Under the pieces are notes generated by a model. It did not search any database and was not told the origin of the DNA. It saw only the letters and a list, made by a program, of their open reading frames with translations. DNA of 64,000 nucleotides from Clytia hemisphaerica (Eukaryota; Cnidaria; Hydrozoa; Leptothecata; Clytiidae): contig CACVBU010000598.1 in assembly GCA_902728285.1 (NCBI GenBank), positions 400,203-464,202 on the forward strand. The letters are read 5' to 3'. Position numbers and translations under genes: made by a program. Every line of letters begins with the position of its first letter. The first letter of the stretch is position 1. Positions 53,350 through 64,000 of this stretch are shown here, piece by piece.

Positions 53350-53640
53350 TCGAGCTGTACGGAAAACGGAGACCTGTTGTACATTTTTGGAAAGCTCTCA
53401 AAAAATTAAGATTAGAGATATATTGCAAGTATAGGTGATTTTTGTACCTAACTCGAGATATTAGCCCTTGAAAACCGTGTTTTTCAGCCAGAAACAGCTA
53501 TTTTGTCCAGTTTTTGCGCTTTTTGAGGCTCAATATCTCGAGTTAGGTACTGAAATCACCTATACTTGCAATATATCTCTAATCCTAATTTTTTGAGAGC
53601 TTTCCAAAAATATACAACAGGTCTCCGTTTTCTCGAGCTA
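53350..53640. repeat. Large inverted repeat (hairpin-forming)
   Basis: Arms of about 130 bp (GGAGACCTGTTG, TATATTGCAAGTATAGGTGA, TACCTAACTCGAGATATT and their complements) surround a roughly 60-bp spacer. A transcript would form a long stem. It lies inside the modular repeat region. Confidence 0.7.
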
Positions 53641-54832
53641 AAATTTTCATTAATTTTTAACCCTATGGTTTTTGCCTGAGACCGTCATATTTGTCCGAAA
53701 ATCACACCAAAGTGTCCGAAAAAAAATTGGAAACATAGTAATTTCGATTCCCCTACCCCTTAGCTTTCCAAAAATGTATAACAAGTGCTTCTAACAAAAC
53801 AGTTGAGCGGTTTTACAAAATGCCCTCTACTATACGAGACAAAATTTTTAGAATAAAAGAATAATTTTTGAAAAGACGAAAAGAGTTGTTTTGAATGGAA
53901 CAAGAGAAAAGACAAACGCAACAATACTTTATATCTTTATAAAGTACAAAAATTAGATTTTTCTTTTGTTTTCGCGATTGTAAAATTTGCGAAAAACGCG
54001 AAAATTAATCCACTTGAAACAATAGATAATTGCTACTCAAAATATTATAAATCTTTGTTTGGATTTTGCCTGAAAACTAAGTCTCAAGAATTGCTAATAA
54101 ACTATTTCTTGTATTTTTGTCGAATTTCGAGGACCATTTGTTCATTTTTTTTCAGTCCTATACGTTTCTTATTTTACTTATTTTTCTATTTTCATTCTAT
54201 ATTTATCATTAGGTAGGTCCCATATACAGTGTGCTTGTTTTTGCTAGGGTTTTCTTGATTTATTTTTACAGGGAAGATTTTGTATTTTTATTCAAAATGT
54301 CCATGTTGGAATGGAAAATCACCATTCTTATAAAAAAGCGTGTAGTAGGTAGATGTAAATGATTATAAATGGTCTTTTTTTATCTCTTCTTTTTTCCTAA
54401 TTCAATGTCAATATTTTGACTTCCTATTACATTGTGTTGTGATTATCTGACTAAAGAAAAAAAATTAGTACAAATTGCCTAAAGTTTAAAAAAATAAAAA
54501 TGTTGAGTAAAATTAAATAAGATCTCTAATACTATGTATAAAAGATTATTGAGCTCTCCCAGAAAATACTACAGTATACTGTATATAAAAATAAATTGCT
54601 TTAGTGGTGGATATTACTATTTGCTTACAGCTACTGTTAACTCCCTCACATTCCCTGAAAAGGTAACTAATACAAACACCGAAACACTTATATCCAATCG
54701 TCTTGTTTGTTCTCAATTTGTACATAAAACGAACTCAGGGACAAATCAAATCAAAAATTTTTGCTGATACAACATACATAAATCGCCCAGTGAAAGTATG
54801 TGAATTCATGATAGTAAAAACAACCGTAAAAT
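53641..54832. other. Intergenic region, no gene seen
   Basis: AT-rich with a modular-family terminus at 54208-54235. A 77-codon plus-strand frame near 54534 has no recognisable features. Confidence 0.35.
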
Positions 54833-55054
54833 CTAACAGCCAGATTTTCCATTCATCATATTAACAGATGCAGTTTGAGGTAGTTGAGTTCCTTTTAATA
54901 GCAAGTCTCTTACTCCATTGCACCCAGAACAACAAGGGAAGAAAGGTTGCATCAAGACGTACAAAATGGCACATACAAATCCCAAAGGCCAGCAAACACA
55001 GATCAAAAGAATAAACCATATGATGGTCCACAATGTTTTCTCGCAGTCACCCAT
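54833..55054 (-). CDS. Small cysteine-rich membrane protein, uncharacterised
   Basis: 73 aa in one exon. After MGDCEKT comes a hydrophobic stretch (residues 8-35, one or two short helices split by WPLGF), then a Cys cluster PCCSGC, a helix GVRDLLLKG and a C-terminal GKSGC. A Gly2 and Cys4 start could be lipid-modified (myristate, palmitate), but position 6 is Lys, which is unfavourable for myristoylation. I recognise it as resembling small conserved animal membrane proteins but cannot name the family. It is divergently paired with Rab10, 403 bp apart. An AG at minus-strand position about 55076 could be a 5' UTR acceptor. Confidence 0.65.
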   Translation of the reverse strand: MGDCEKTLWTIIWFILLICVCWPLGFVCAILYVLMQPFFPCCSGCNGVRDLLLKGTQLPQTASVNMMNGKSGC

Positions 55055-55457
55055 GATATTTGCTTTTAAATTTACTTAGGAAAATAGTATTCTATGATTT
55101 TATGTTAAAAATTGCATTCGCTAACAACAGCAATGACAACCTTTGACTTTCCTTTCGTTTTCTTTCGTTTTCTGGACTTTGTTTTTGTTTTGGTAGCCGC
55201 CCAGAATGAGTAATTTGCAGAACGAGTATTCGAATTTTGATTGATTGATTGATTTTACGCAACTTCAATGTTTGGGTTGTGGTCAGTCTTACATGAATTT
55301 AAAAAAACTTCCCGATCAAAATAAGAGCTTACGATGATAAAACCGTGTGATCACGGTGGGCAGCTAGGACTTATACCAATTTTCATCATGCCGTATCAAA
55401 GTCTACAAAAAATTATCTAAAAAACAAAAAAGAAAACTCAATCAATCAAACTTCAAA
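55055..55457. promoter_or_regulatory. Shared upstream region of two divergent genes
   Basis: The 403 bp between the small membrane-protein gene and Rab10 should hold both start regions. TTTCGTTTTC repeats near 55150-55180 and a TTGATTGATTGATT run near 55238 are visible; no TATA box can be assigned. Confidence 0.4.
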
Positions 55458-55584
55458 ATGGCTAAAAAAGCATACGATTACTTGTTCAAACTTCTGCTTA
55501 TTGGAGATAGTGGAGTTGGAAAAACTTGTTTACTGTTCAGATTTTCAGATGATGCCTTCAATACAACATTTATTTCTACAATAG
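55458..55584 (+). CDS. Rab10 exon 1
   Basis: Starts [19 protein letters not shown] and contains the P-loop. The ATG has AAA before it and G after it. Donor ATAG|GTGAGA. Confidence 0.95.
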
Positions 55585-58500
55585 GTGAGATTATATCAAA
55601 TTTCTTCTGGGGAATCCAGGGGTCTTATTGAATTAATCAAGCCAACCTTCTGTCTTTCAAATACATACATGGCCAGAAAGATTCTCCCACTCTTCTGTTG
55701 TATCTATTAAAATCTACTTGATGGCACAGGCAGTAGCTTGAGGCCACTCATAAATCCATTTTAGGGTAGAGCCATCCACAAACTCAGATTCAACTCACAA
55801 AAAAAATTGATTGGACGTTTTATTTACTAACCCTCAGTCCCTTTCCATTAATATCGCTGTGGCAATGAAACTTGATCTCATAATATTCAACCCTCCTTTA
55901 TATTTAAAAAATAATGGAGCTAATTCCTAAACTTTTTCAAGAAAATAAAATTCCCAGAATCAATTATATAGTCCAGGAGGCAGTATGTATTAGGCATGCA
56001 CATTGCAACATTGGTACCGTGAGATCAGGTAACTTGCATAAGGTGGAGGCTAACATGCATAGCCCTCAAATGAATGACCTGGCTGGTCATTAAAATACAA
56101 ATTTAAATCAAAACAAAAATGGTAGAGTAGAGCAAGCGGCACAAGTATTTCAACCGGTATTCCCACGAAGCCATATTTTGGTTTGTATAGAAATTTCGCC
56201 TGTCAAATCTAAACAACAAAATGGTCAAACTCACTAAAGCAAAACATTGCGGCAACGGCATTTCCCTGGATAAAAATTCTGGTCACGTGACCATCCGTGA
56301 TTTTAGACCAATGAAAACGCTTCATTTCCCTGGATTAAAGTTGTGTCTACACTAACACGCGGGAAATGGCTAGTAAAAGAGAGAAAAAACCGGGGGTCAA
56401 ATTAAATTTTTCTTCCTTCTTGCGGCAAACATTAAAGACTTTAAGAGGCCATTTATTTAAGAAAGGGGTGTTATATCATGAATGAATTATGTAAGTAAGT
56501 GATATTTTAAGTAACAAGCTTATTAACAATTTTATTTTGAAGTTTGTTTTTAAAAACAGAACCCCCGTGCTATAAGATGATCTCATCTTATTAACTTATG
56601 GACCCAATTGGAAGTCTTTGTAATACAGATCATTTGGCAGTGTAGTTGCAGCCTATACAAGAATTGGAATCTAAAGTCTGAAGTCGTGTCTCCTTGTCAG
56701 TGACCCCGCAGAGAAGTTTTTAGTTGGCAGACACTGACTTTAGGTTGGTTTGGAAATCGTTTTATTTTGAAATGTAATCTTCACTTTAGATGAATACTTT
56801 TATTTATTTGGATTCATGAAAGGTTCAAGGTTTGTTTACTTTTTATTTCAAATTATTTATTTGATTTATTGAGCTGCAATAGCTGAAACGAAGATTTTTG
56901 ATAGTTATCATCGTGGGCTTGGCTGCCATTTTGAATTTCGATTTTTTTCTCTCCTGTACTCGGCAATTTAGAGGTTGTTCGTAATACGCGATTTGGCTTA
57001 CGCATAACACTTGTGACGCGTGTTCCATAAGGCAAAACAATGGAAATGCGTCAATCCGTTCAGCTGACCAAAATGACACAAAAATGACAAAATGGCCTGT
57101 CAAGACATTTTAATATCTTTTTGTTTGGTAAAGCAATCAATCTCAAATAAAAAAAGTCTTGACAAGGAATCACGTGCGTTTGGTTTGGGAACGCGAAACA
57201 CGAACGCAAACTACCCATGCCTAAACTTTTCAATATATCTCCAGAACTAACAGATTTTTTGAAATTCTGTAAAAAGGTCTAAGTTCCTGAATAGTTTTAC
57301 TATGTTCTGTGAAAAAATCATAACCATCAGTCAAATACTCGTTCGTCTACTTAAGATAAAAGACAAAAATTTGCGAAGAAAAATAAACCTTGAGCACAAA
57401 AGATGCTTTTTTAAACACTTTTTTCCACCGAAAAACAAATAACTTTTACAGACTTACCATCCCCAAACATTGAAGAAGCCTCTACTAATTAAAGTAAATG
57501 AGATGAGATAAGATAAAACCTTAAAATCAACCATAATTTACAACCTTTCGTCTAAAGCAAAAGACGTGCTTTTCTCGCCGCCATCTTGTTTTTCGAATGA
57601 GAATTCTAGAGAATTCCATTCATTTCCAGCTCCCGCGGTCTTTTTTCATCCAATCAGATCGCGTGATTTCACTTTCGCTTTCTCTAGTCCAATAAGACTG
57701 CAGGATTTGAGTCATGTGACATCTCTATTAAAAACCCGCGCGAAATACAGGGGGTCACAAAATAGAAATACAGGGGGTCACACTACTGGCTACAGGAACT
57801 GAAAGCAATCAATTAAGGCCAATATTTTTGGTTTTTCTGAAGGACAAAAGGTATAGGAAGCTTTACTGAAAGAGGGATAAGGCTGGGACAATCTATTTAA
57901 AAGATATGGACAAAAAAAGGCACTTTTTTGGGTGATAATTAAGATTTTACTTAAAAACTTTAATTCTCTTACCCCCGTCTCGGGCCCCCCTGGTATGAGC
58001 AAGGGAACCATGTTGGCCAACCCTACTGAAAATTTCAGATCAAAACAAACAAGGAATTAATTCCTGTATCTCGAAGAAAATTGGAAAAAGCTGGTTTTTG
58101 ACTGTTTCTGATCCTAAAGTGCTATTTTTTATTAAAAGCTATGCAATTTATGTTTGGATTTCTAGAAAGCTTACCCATTCATTGCTAGTACATTTTTTAT
58201 TTGAAAGTAATCTCTTCATGGAATAAAAAGATATAGTCAAATCTTGTAGGGTCATTTTTCAAAAATATTTTGCCAAATTAAATTCGATTTTCGCATTTCT
58301 CCATTTTACCCTACGCAAACGCACGTGGAATAAATGAGCTTTTCATATAGCCAGCAGAATTACCATAGCAATTAGGGGTCTTCGACAAAAAACTTTCAAA
58401 TAAGCTTCAGACCCCCTCCCCCCCTTGCTCTTATCTGCCAAAATTTTTCAAATCCAACTTTTATATCTTCGAAGACACAATTTCCTCAAATCTTGTCGGC

Positions 58501-61500
58501 CATCCCCTTCCCACCCGTCATCGTTGAATTTTTGTCTATTTGTGCACCAACATTGAGTTTGTTCATACCCGCATTGATATTGTTAATCAAAACAAAAGTT
58601 AAAATGACGGGATGAAGTTCCAACATTTCGAAGGAAAAGGCAGCGTGCTGGCCAATAAAAAAGAGCTTTTTATCAAAGCTAGTTCAAAACTGTACTTTTA
58701 AAGCTGCGAATTTGCGCGCAAAGGTGAAAGCAAGTGAATTCATATGCTTTCAGTGGAGTTTGTGGACAAAATCAGAAAGAAATTGGCTGAAAGGATTTTC
58801 ATCTCAATACTTGATTTTTTATCGGCATGTAGTTGGACCCCCCCCCCACCCGGAACGGCCATTCTTGCCATCAATGCGCAAATTTGTGCCAAAAACTGCC
58901 TAAAAATAGGGTTTTTTGGACTGCAATATTGCTTCATTAGTTTTCTCTGATTTTTGGCAGAAATATAGAGGGCAAGGTGCTATAAAAGATGGCTAAAGTG
59001 ATTTTTCCTGGAAAATGTTTGTTTGCCATAAAATATGGATTTTCGTATTTGGGGAAATTCCCTTTTACCATTTGCAAGGAAATTAAGCTTTCTCGGGATC
59101 AGCTGATTGGTTTTTTCTGATTTTTGGCACAATGATGCAAAATGGCAATGCCCAAAATGTGACGGAGCCCAATTTTAGAGAAAAAAAATGTTCCGGATGA
59201 AAATGCCGGAAATTGCAGTTTTTCTGGGTTTTCATTAGACTTTTTCCTTACAATTGGTTGTTTTTTCATTCAAAAACATTATTATATTAATAGCAATGCC
59301 CACCATCAAGCATGTTTCGATTTTCAATAAAATTGATTTTTGAAGCCAGAACTACTTAAAAATCGCCGGAACAAGCTATCTTCGCCGAAAAGACAGTATT
59401 TCTTGAATTTCTCGAGCTTTACTTTATATTTTTTATGAAATTTTGCACACTAATGCAAAATGACAATACCCGAAATGTGACAGAGCCCGATTAAAAAAAA
59501 AAAAAAAATTTGCCGGAAAAACTGTTTTTTTGACATTTTCTCGAATTTTCATCATTAGTTTTTTCTGATTTTTTGCAGAAAGATGCGTATTCGCAATGCT
59601 CAAAACATGTTCGATTTTTGAGGAAAAATTTTATCCGGTTGAAAATATGTTTTTCACACAAAAACATTATTGATAACAATGCTCATCATCAAGCATGATT
59701 CAATTGTCAATAAAACTTATTTTTGCGACCAGAACTTTCTATTTATTTTTCCCCTACAACCCTTCCCTCTCCCCTCATCAACAATCAATGATGAATTTAT
59801 TGCATTTTGCATTTTTGCTAAACGCTATATTTTCTGACAGATTTTTTTCATTTTTCTCCTCGCATTGCTATCTAATTTTCATCATCAGCTAGTGTTTGTT
59901 TTCATTCAAAATTACCAGACGCCGATTGGAGAATTAGTGACTAACCGCCTATCGCCCGATGGGATTAACAAAAATAAAGGGTGTAACTTGCTGCACGGGT
60001 GACATCAAACGTTCCATCGGGTTCCACTACAGATTTTTTCATATTTCAATTTAAAAGCCTACTTGGTGCGAAAGAGAAATTGTGTATTTTGTAATACGCC
60101 GTTCATTAACTCAAATCAAATGACTTTGGAGGTTCAGTGAAATGGTGGCCAAATTGCTGTCCCATGTTTGGTTAGATAGTCCCAAGTTAGAACAGTTGAC
60201 GGTACTTTGCCATGTTTGTTTTCAATTGCTTCGACTGTTTTAAAAACTATAACAAATGACCCAATGTTTATGCCTCGGGTTGTATTTGTTTGACGGCCCG
60301 TGTGGCCCACAAATTTTGCAGATGGCTGGTTTTTTCTGTCGCTTTATATTATGGAGATAAAAAATTTCGGGATTATTGGTGAAAAAGTTTAGAAATTATC
60401 TCCGTTATTTTTTAAATGTAAACTTGCAAGCCATAGCAAAAATAAAGATGGCTGACAAAACAGCGATGGGAGAAGGGTTGAATATTCCACGGTGTTTGGA
60501 AGGCTCCCCTTATAGCTCAGCAAAAAGCCAAGTATATAACCTTCATCAAAATTTAATAATAATCTCTCTGATTCTTCATTAAAAATTTCGATTATCTGTT
60601 TTTATTGAATTTTGTTATTTTGGATAGGTAAAATTTCAGCTTTTTAAACATAACTTTTGATTAAATGAACCAATTTTAAATTTTTTTTCCTACAAAATTT
60701 GAGTTGATCTTTCCTCTATAGAATAAAAAAGAATCAACAAAAGTTCTTTAACTGTAAGCTCACAATATCTTGACAAATATGTTTACTTTTTCTTGCCGCA
60801 CCCAGTATTGAAACAGGGGGCCTGAAAAAAAGAAAACTTTATAACTTGTGTTTTTTTAATAATTTAATGATTTCTCTCGTGGAGATAGTTAGGAAATAAT
60901 TAAAGAACTAGAACAAAAGTTGTTTTGATTCATTTTGAAGTGTTGCCCCTTCTGCATTGACATTTTAAAACGTTTTCTGGGGGTCTTTTTCTGGAAAACG
61001 CTGAGCGCACATATTTTCTGATGATTAAATGCCAGCCATTTAACGATGGCTGCCCAATGTTTTCAATCAAGGTGTCAATCAACAATATTATGCCATGAAT
61101 ATCAAGAAAACCATGATTGCCAAAAAATGTGTTACACTTTCTTATTTTGACACATGGAGGTATGATTTACATGAAAGCTGCCCAAAGAAATCAAGGCTTA
61201 ATTTGCTTACCACCTCATAAAAAAGTCAGTAAGTACAGCATCTTTCAAAAATCACTCAAAATTTTACTAATAACTTTTTAATAACTCTCTGACTAAATGA
61301 ATAATTTTCTCATTTTAGGAATTGACTTTAAAATCAAAACTATTGAAATTGATGGGAAAAAGATAAAGTTACAAATATGGTAGGTATTTAATTTAGAAAA
61401 ATTTATGATATATTTGTTATCTCAAAGTAGAAACTGAACAAACCTACTTCATTTTTCTTGCTAAACCTTTCAAACCTGATACTTATTTCTGATGATTATA

Positions 61501-64000
61501 CAATTCAGTCCTTGTTGAATAGACAATTGGCTACCCTTCTTTTTAGGACCAACCCTGATTAATTACTTTAATGGGATAAATTTTCGCGGGGATTAATTTT
61601 CGCGGATTTCGCGGATTTGGGTGTCATCCGCGAAAATAAGTCCCATTGGAAATTTGAAAAAGGCCCATCCGCGAAATATTTCTAAACAAAACTCAAAATA
61701 TGTCAAATAAATACTATTTGAGTGGTTATTTGCATCAAAGGAGCGCAAATAATGTGTATTTCAACAACCAATATGCATGATTTGACAGTAAAAGTCATAA
61801 AATCGAGAAAATAATGCCCCCCAATAGTGCCATCCGCGAAAATTAATCCCCGCGAAATCTTAAAATTTCGCGGATGAGCTCAACCGCGAAATTTAATCCC
61901 CGCGAAAATTTATCCCATTAAAGTACTTGATTTATTTATTTTAACGAGAAATTATTTGGTATTTCACTAATTGCTCAGCACCTCACTAGTAAACATAGAT
62001 TGACCCCCCAGTCTTATGGTCTAAGATCATTTCAAAAGATTGTCCTAATGGGAGTGTTTTTGTTTTATATTTCTTATAATGTGGTTGTCATTTAAAGAGG
62101 TATTGTACAAAAAGCACATCTAGGCTAAAATGGAAATGTCTTTGATAAAGAAACATTCTACCTGACTTTCTTTTCATAGGTTTTTAATTCTTTTAACATA
62201 AGCAGAAGAAACAGATAAATAAAGTGTTGGATATATTGCAATGATCTTCTATCTTCTTCAATAATTCTCCAAGAAAACCTTTGCTAGGGTTTAACTAAAA
62301 GTTGCTGATTTCTTGACAGGGATACAGCAGGACAAGAAAGATTTCACACAATCACTACGTCTTATTACAGAGGTGCCATGGTATGTATTTACTTGAACCT
62401 TGTCTCATTGGTAATTTGTTAGCAAGTAAAGATAAACCTAAGGAGCTAAATCCCAAAAACAATCACATTCTGGGTTTTCTCACCAGAGATGAAGTTTGCC
62501 AATTGATCTAACCTCAAAATACCCCAAAAGAACCATATTTTTAAATTATATTATTTTTTATAATATGCTAAAATTTTAATAATACCTAAAATTACTGATT
62601 TTCGTCAATTTGTAATCTTTTTTAATGAATTTTTCGTGATTTCTCAAAATTTGTCATAAGTTTTCAACAAAAAAATTTTAAACTTTCTCATTTAAAAAAA
62701 ATTTCTTAAGTCTAATTTAATTATTTTGGCATTCAGGCAATTCAAAAAGTTTAAAAGTATAAATTTTTGCAAGAAATGGATATTATGTTTAAAAAATTAG
62801 CACTATTGAGAAAAATGGTCCCGAGAAGACAAAATTTGTCCTGAGAAGACCAAAATTCTGTGGTCTCTGTCAAAATGTCCATACACATGTACTAAAATAC
62901 CACTTCTCAAAAATGGGGTGGTGGTATGAAAAAAGTAGTACTCGTATATGTCTGAAATTTAATATAGACCCCCCTCCCCTGTTTGAACTGATACTCTGAC
63001 ATTTTACTTTTTACCATCATCAGGGCATCATGTTGGTTTATGACATAACACAAGAAAAGACATTTGATAATATTGCTAAATGGCTACGAAACATCGACGA
63101 GGTAATGCCTGCATGCAAAGATTTAACTGGGATTTTCAAAGTTCCCAATAAAAGTAAAATTCCAAATTATCTGGTCAAAAACCTTTTTTCAGGTGGGGTT
63201 GAGAAACTTTTCAGAATTTAGGTGAGGGTGGGGATGTCCCAAGAAGGTGGGCGGTGGGTTGGGATAAATTTCAGGTTGTGGTTACCCTATGCAGGAGGTT
63301 GACTTTATTCAGGTGCGAAATTATAACTAAAAAGGCTTTTCTTTTGCTTCCTCATATAGTGTGACCGCTCTAAAATGATTATTTATTTGGTCGTATTGAA
63401 TTACGGTTACGGTACACATTTTAATCTCTGTGATTTTCTTGTAGAAAATGCAATAAAGTTCTGCTTGGCCTTTTCGTTGACTAAAGACTAAAAACATTCG
63501 CTCTTTATTAGCACGCAAGTGAAGGTGTTGAAAGAATGATTCTCGGCAACAAATGTGATATGGAAGATAAACGAATGGTCAACAAAGAGAGGGGAGAAGG
63601 AGTAAGAATATTCTGTTCGTTGGGAAAAAGTCTACAGTAAAATCAGAGATTATCCAGTGCCCCTTGAATCCTAAACATTTAATTAATGATCAAAATGTCA
63701 AATGCCTGAAACCTTACTATTGTCCGGAAATTTTTTAGCGATGAAAATCGGTTCTTTAGCGGAAAAGATTTAAGGAAACGTAATACCTCGTTGAGAAGAT
63801 AATTTTGAGCGGCTTAATATGAGACTTTCAATAACTTTGAACCCCACTGATTTTAAATATGTATTAAGATTTTCTCTTTTAGCTCAAAAGCGTCTCGCAA
63901 AAGGTCTCGAGCATTTTTCGGTCAACTTTCATTTGATATAATTTCAGATTGCCCGCGAACACGGAATCAAATTTTTCGAAACCAGTGCAAAAGAAAATAT
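55458..64000 (+). CDS. RAB10: Rab10 small GTPase, 3' end beyond window
   Basis: Exons: 55458-55584, 61319-61379, 62320-62380, 63024-63101, 63512-63601 and 63948 onward. The joined frame is intact. GTP-binding motifs: GDSGVGKT, switch I FISTIGIDFK, WDTAGQE, NKCD and ETSAK. Rab10 rather than Rab8 is chosen because of MAKKx[22 protein letters not shown] and [13 protein letters not shown]. Rab10 directs vesicle traffic from the Golgi and endosomes to the plasma membrane. The first intron is 5.7 kb and full of repeats; introns 2-5 are below 1 kb. The C-terminal hypervariable region and prenylation cysteines are outside the window. Confidence 0.93.
55585..58869 (+). other. Rab10 intron 1, first part
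   Basis: A single-ended relative of the CCGTGAAGTCGGGTAACTTG palindrome is at 56022-56110. At 57550-57750 a promoter-like patch has two CCAAT boxes, CCGCCATCTTG and TATTAAAAACCCGCGCG. No exon is recognised. Confidence 0.4.
58870..59905 (-). repeat. GGACCTACC-family modular repeat in Rab10 intron 1
   Basis: A series of modules with TTTTTGGCACAATGATGCAA, GTGACGGAGCCCAATTTT and ACCATCAAGCATG; its end (59690-59895) is nearly identical to 42195-42400 of the copy at 41514-42421. The GGTAGGTCC terminus is changed to CAGCTAGTG. Confidence 0.6.
59906..61318 (+). other. Rab10 intron 1, last part
   Basis: No exon recognised. An ATG in a strong context (AAGATGGCTG, 60447) opens a 45-codon frame that I do not call. 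Confidence 0.4.
61319..61379 (+). CDS. Rab10 exon 2
   Basis: Encodes [19 protein letters not shown] between acceptor TTTTAG|GA and donor ATG|GTAGGT. Confidence 0.95.
61572..61917 (-). mobile_element. TTAA-flanked MITE, CGCG subtype (copy 2)
   Basis: 346 bp, TTAA at 61568-61571 and 61918-61921. It aligns end to end, in reverse orientation, with 7194-7547, including the interior (GCAAATAATGTGTATTTCAA). In Rab10 intron 2. Confidence 0.8.
62320..62380 (+). CDS. Rab10 exon 3
   Basis: Encodes [20 protein letters not shown] (switch II with the catalytic Gln). Acceptor TGACAG|G, donor ATG|GTATGT. Confidence 0.95.
63024..63101 (+). CDS. Rab10 exon 4
   Basis: Encodes [20 protein letters not shown] and ends RNIDE. 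Acceptor CATCAG|GGC, donor GAG|GTAATG. Confidence 0.95.
63512..63601 (+). CDS. Rab10 exon 5
   Basis: 30 codons starting [20 protein letters not shown], holding the guanine-specificity NKCD motif. Donor GGA|GTAAGA. Confidence 0.95.
63948..64000 (+). CDS. Rab10 exon 6, truncated by window end
   Basis: Encodes [18 protein letters not shown] up to the last base. Acceptor TTTCAG|ATT. Confidence 0.92.
   Translation, partial: MAREHGIKFFETSAKEN

Noticed and set aside
60448-60585. Plus-strand frame starting [10 protein letters not shown] in Rab10 intron 1
   Set aside because: Good start context but only about 45 codons, no homology recognised and no clear donor.
55458-64000. Assignment as Rab8 or Rab13
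   Set aside because: Residues typical of Rab10 (MAKKx[23 protein letters not shown]) outweigh Rab8-like positions such as [13 protein letters not shown], which are shared by the subfamily.

Overview
The window is eukaryotic and metazoan. It is AT-rich, its genes are split by GT-AG introns, and it carries animal-type genes (CBP/p300, Storkhead-box, Rab10, COX6C). A dense load of small inverted-repeat transposons, a Penelope-like fragment and decayed retroelements suggest an invertebrate. A non-bilaterian such as a cnidarian is my best guess, but that is inference only.

Layout. 0.98-4.28 kb (+): a Storkhead-box (STOX/knockout) gene, two exons visible, 5' end unresolved. 4.3-7.6 kb: no genes, repeats and a TTAA-flanked MITE. 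7.61-12.57 kb (-): a spliced gene I reconstruct with two KIX domains, derived by duplication from the CBP KIX exons; it is interrupted by MITEs and by a Penelope-like fragment with a 17-bp target duplication. 12.6-16.8 kb: MITEs and the probable CBP 3' UTR. 16.83-29.62 kb (-): a complete CBP/p300 acetyltransferase gene. I resolve 21 coding exons totalling 6906 nt (2301 aa) that stay in frame throughout. 29.6-35.9 kb: the upstream region, then nested inverted-repeat elements, one carrying a tRNA-like segment. 35.96-36.17 kb (+): COX6C. 36.4-40.2 kb: a stack of elements nested in elements, including a 2.9-kb one with a 124-bp tandem array in alternating subtypes. 41-43.3 kb: a modular repeat family. 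44.2-46.4 kb (+): a decayed reverse-transcriptase element. 46.6-47.3 kb (-): a decayed LINE endonuclease fragment. 47.3-54.8 kb: repeats only. 54.83-55.05 kb (-): a 73-aa cysteine-rich membrane protein, head-to-head with Rab10. 55.46-64.0 kb (+): Rab10, six exons seen, running off the end.

How the genes relate. CBP is the nuclear coactivator that CREB, Myb and MLL family activators contact through KIX. The downstream gene on the same strand keeps KIX folds but lacks any visible TAZ, bromodomain or acetyltransferase exon. It could therefore act as a KIX decoy or adaptor competing with CBP; this is a hypothesis. The last KIX exon carries one extra T that breaks the frame under the obvious splice choice. 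The gene may thus be newly damaged, use another acceptor, or contain an assembly error.

The second main theme is a family of TTAA-flanked MITEs with ten or so copies here. Within each copy the many subterminal motifs share one variant (CGCG, TTTGCGG or TTGGCGG type), as if ends and interior co-evolve with a binding protein.
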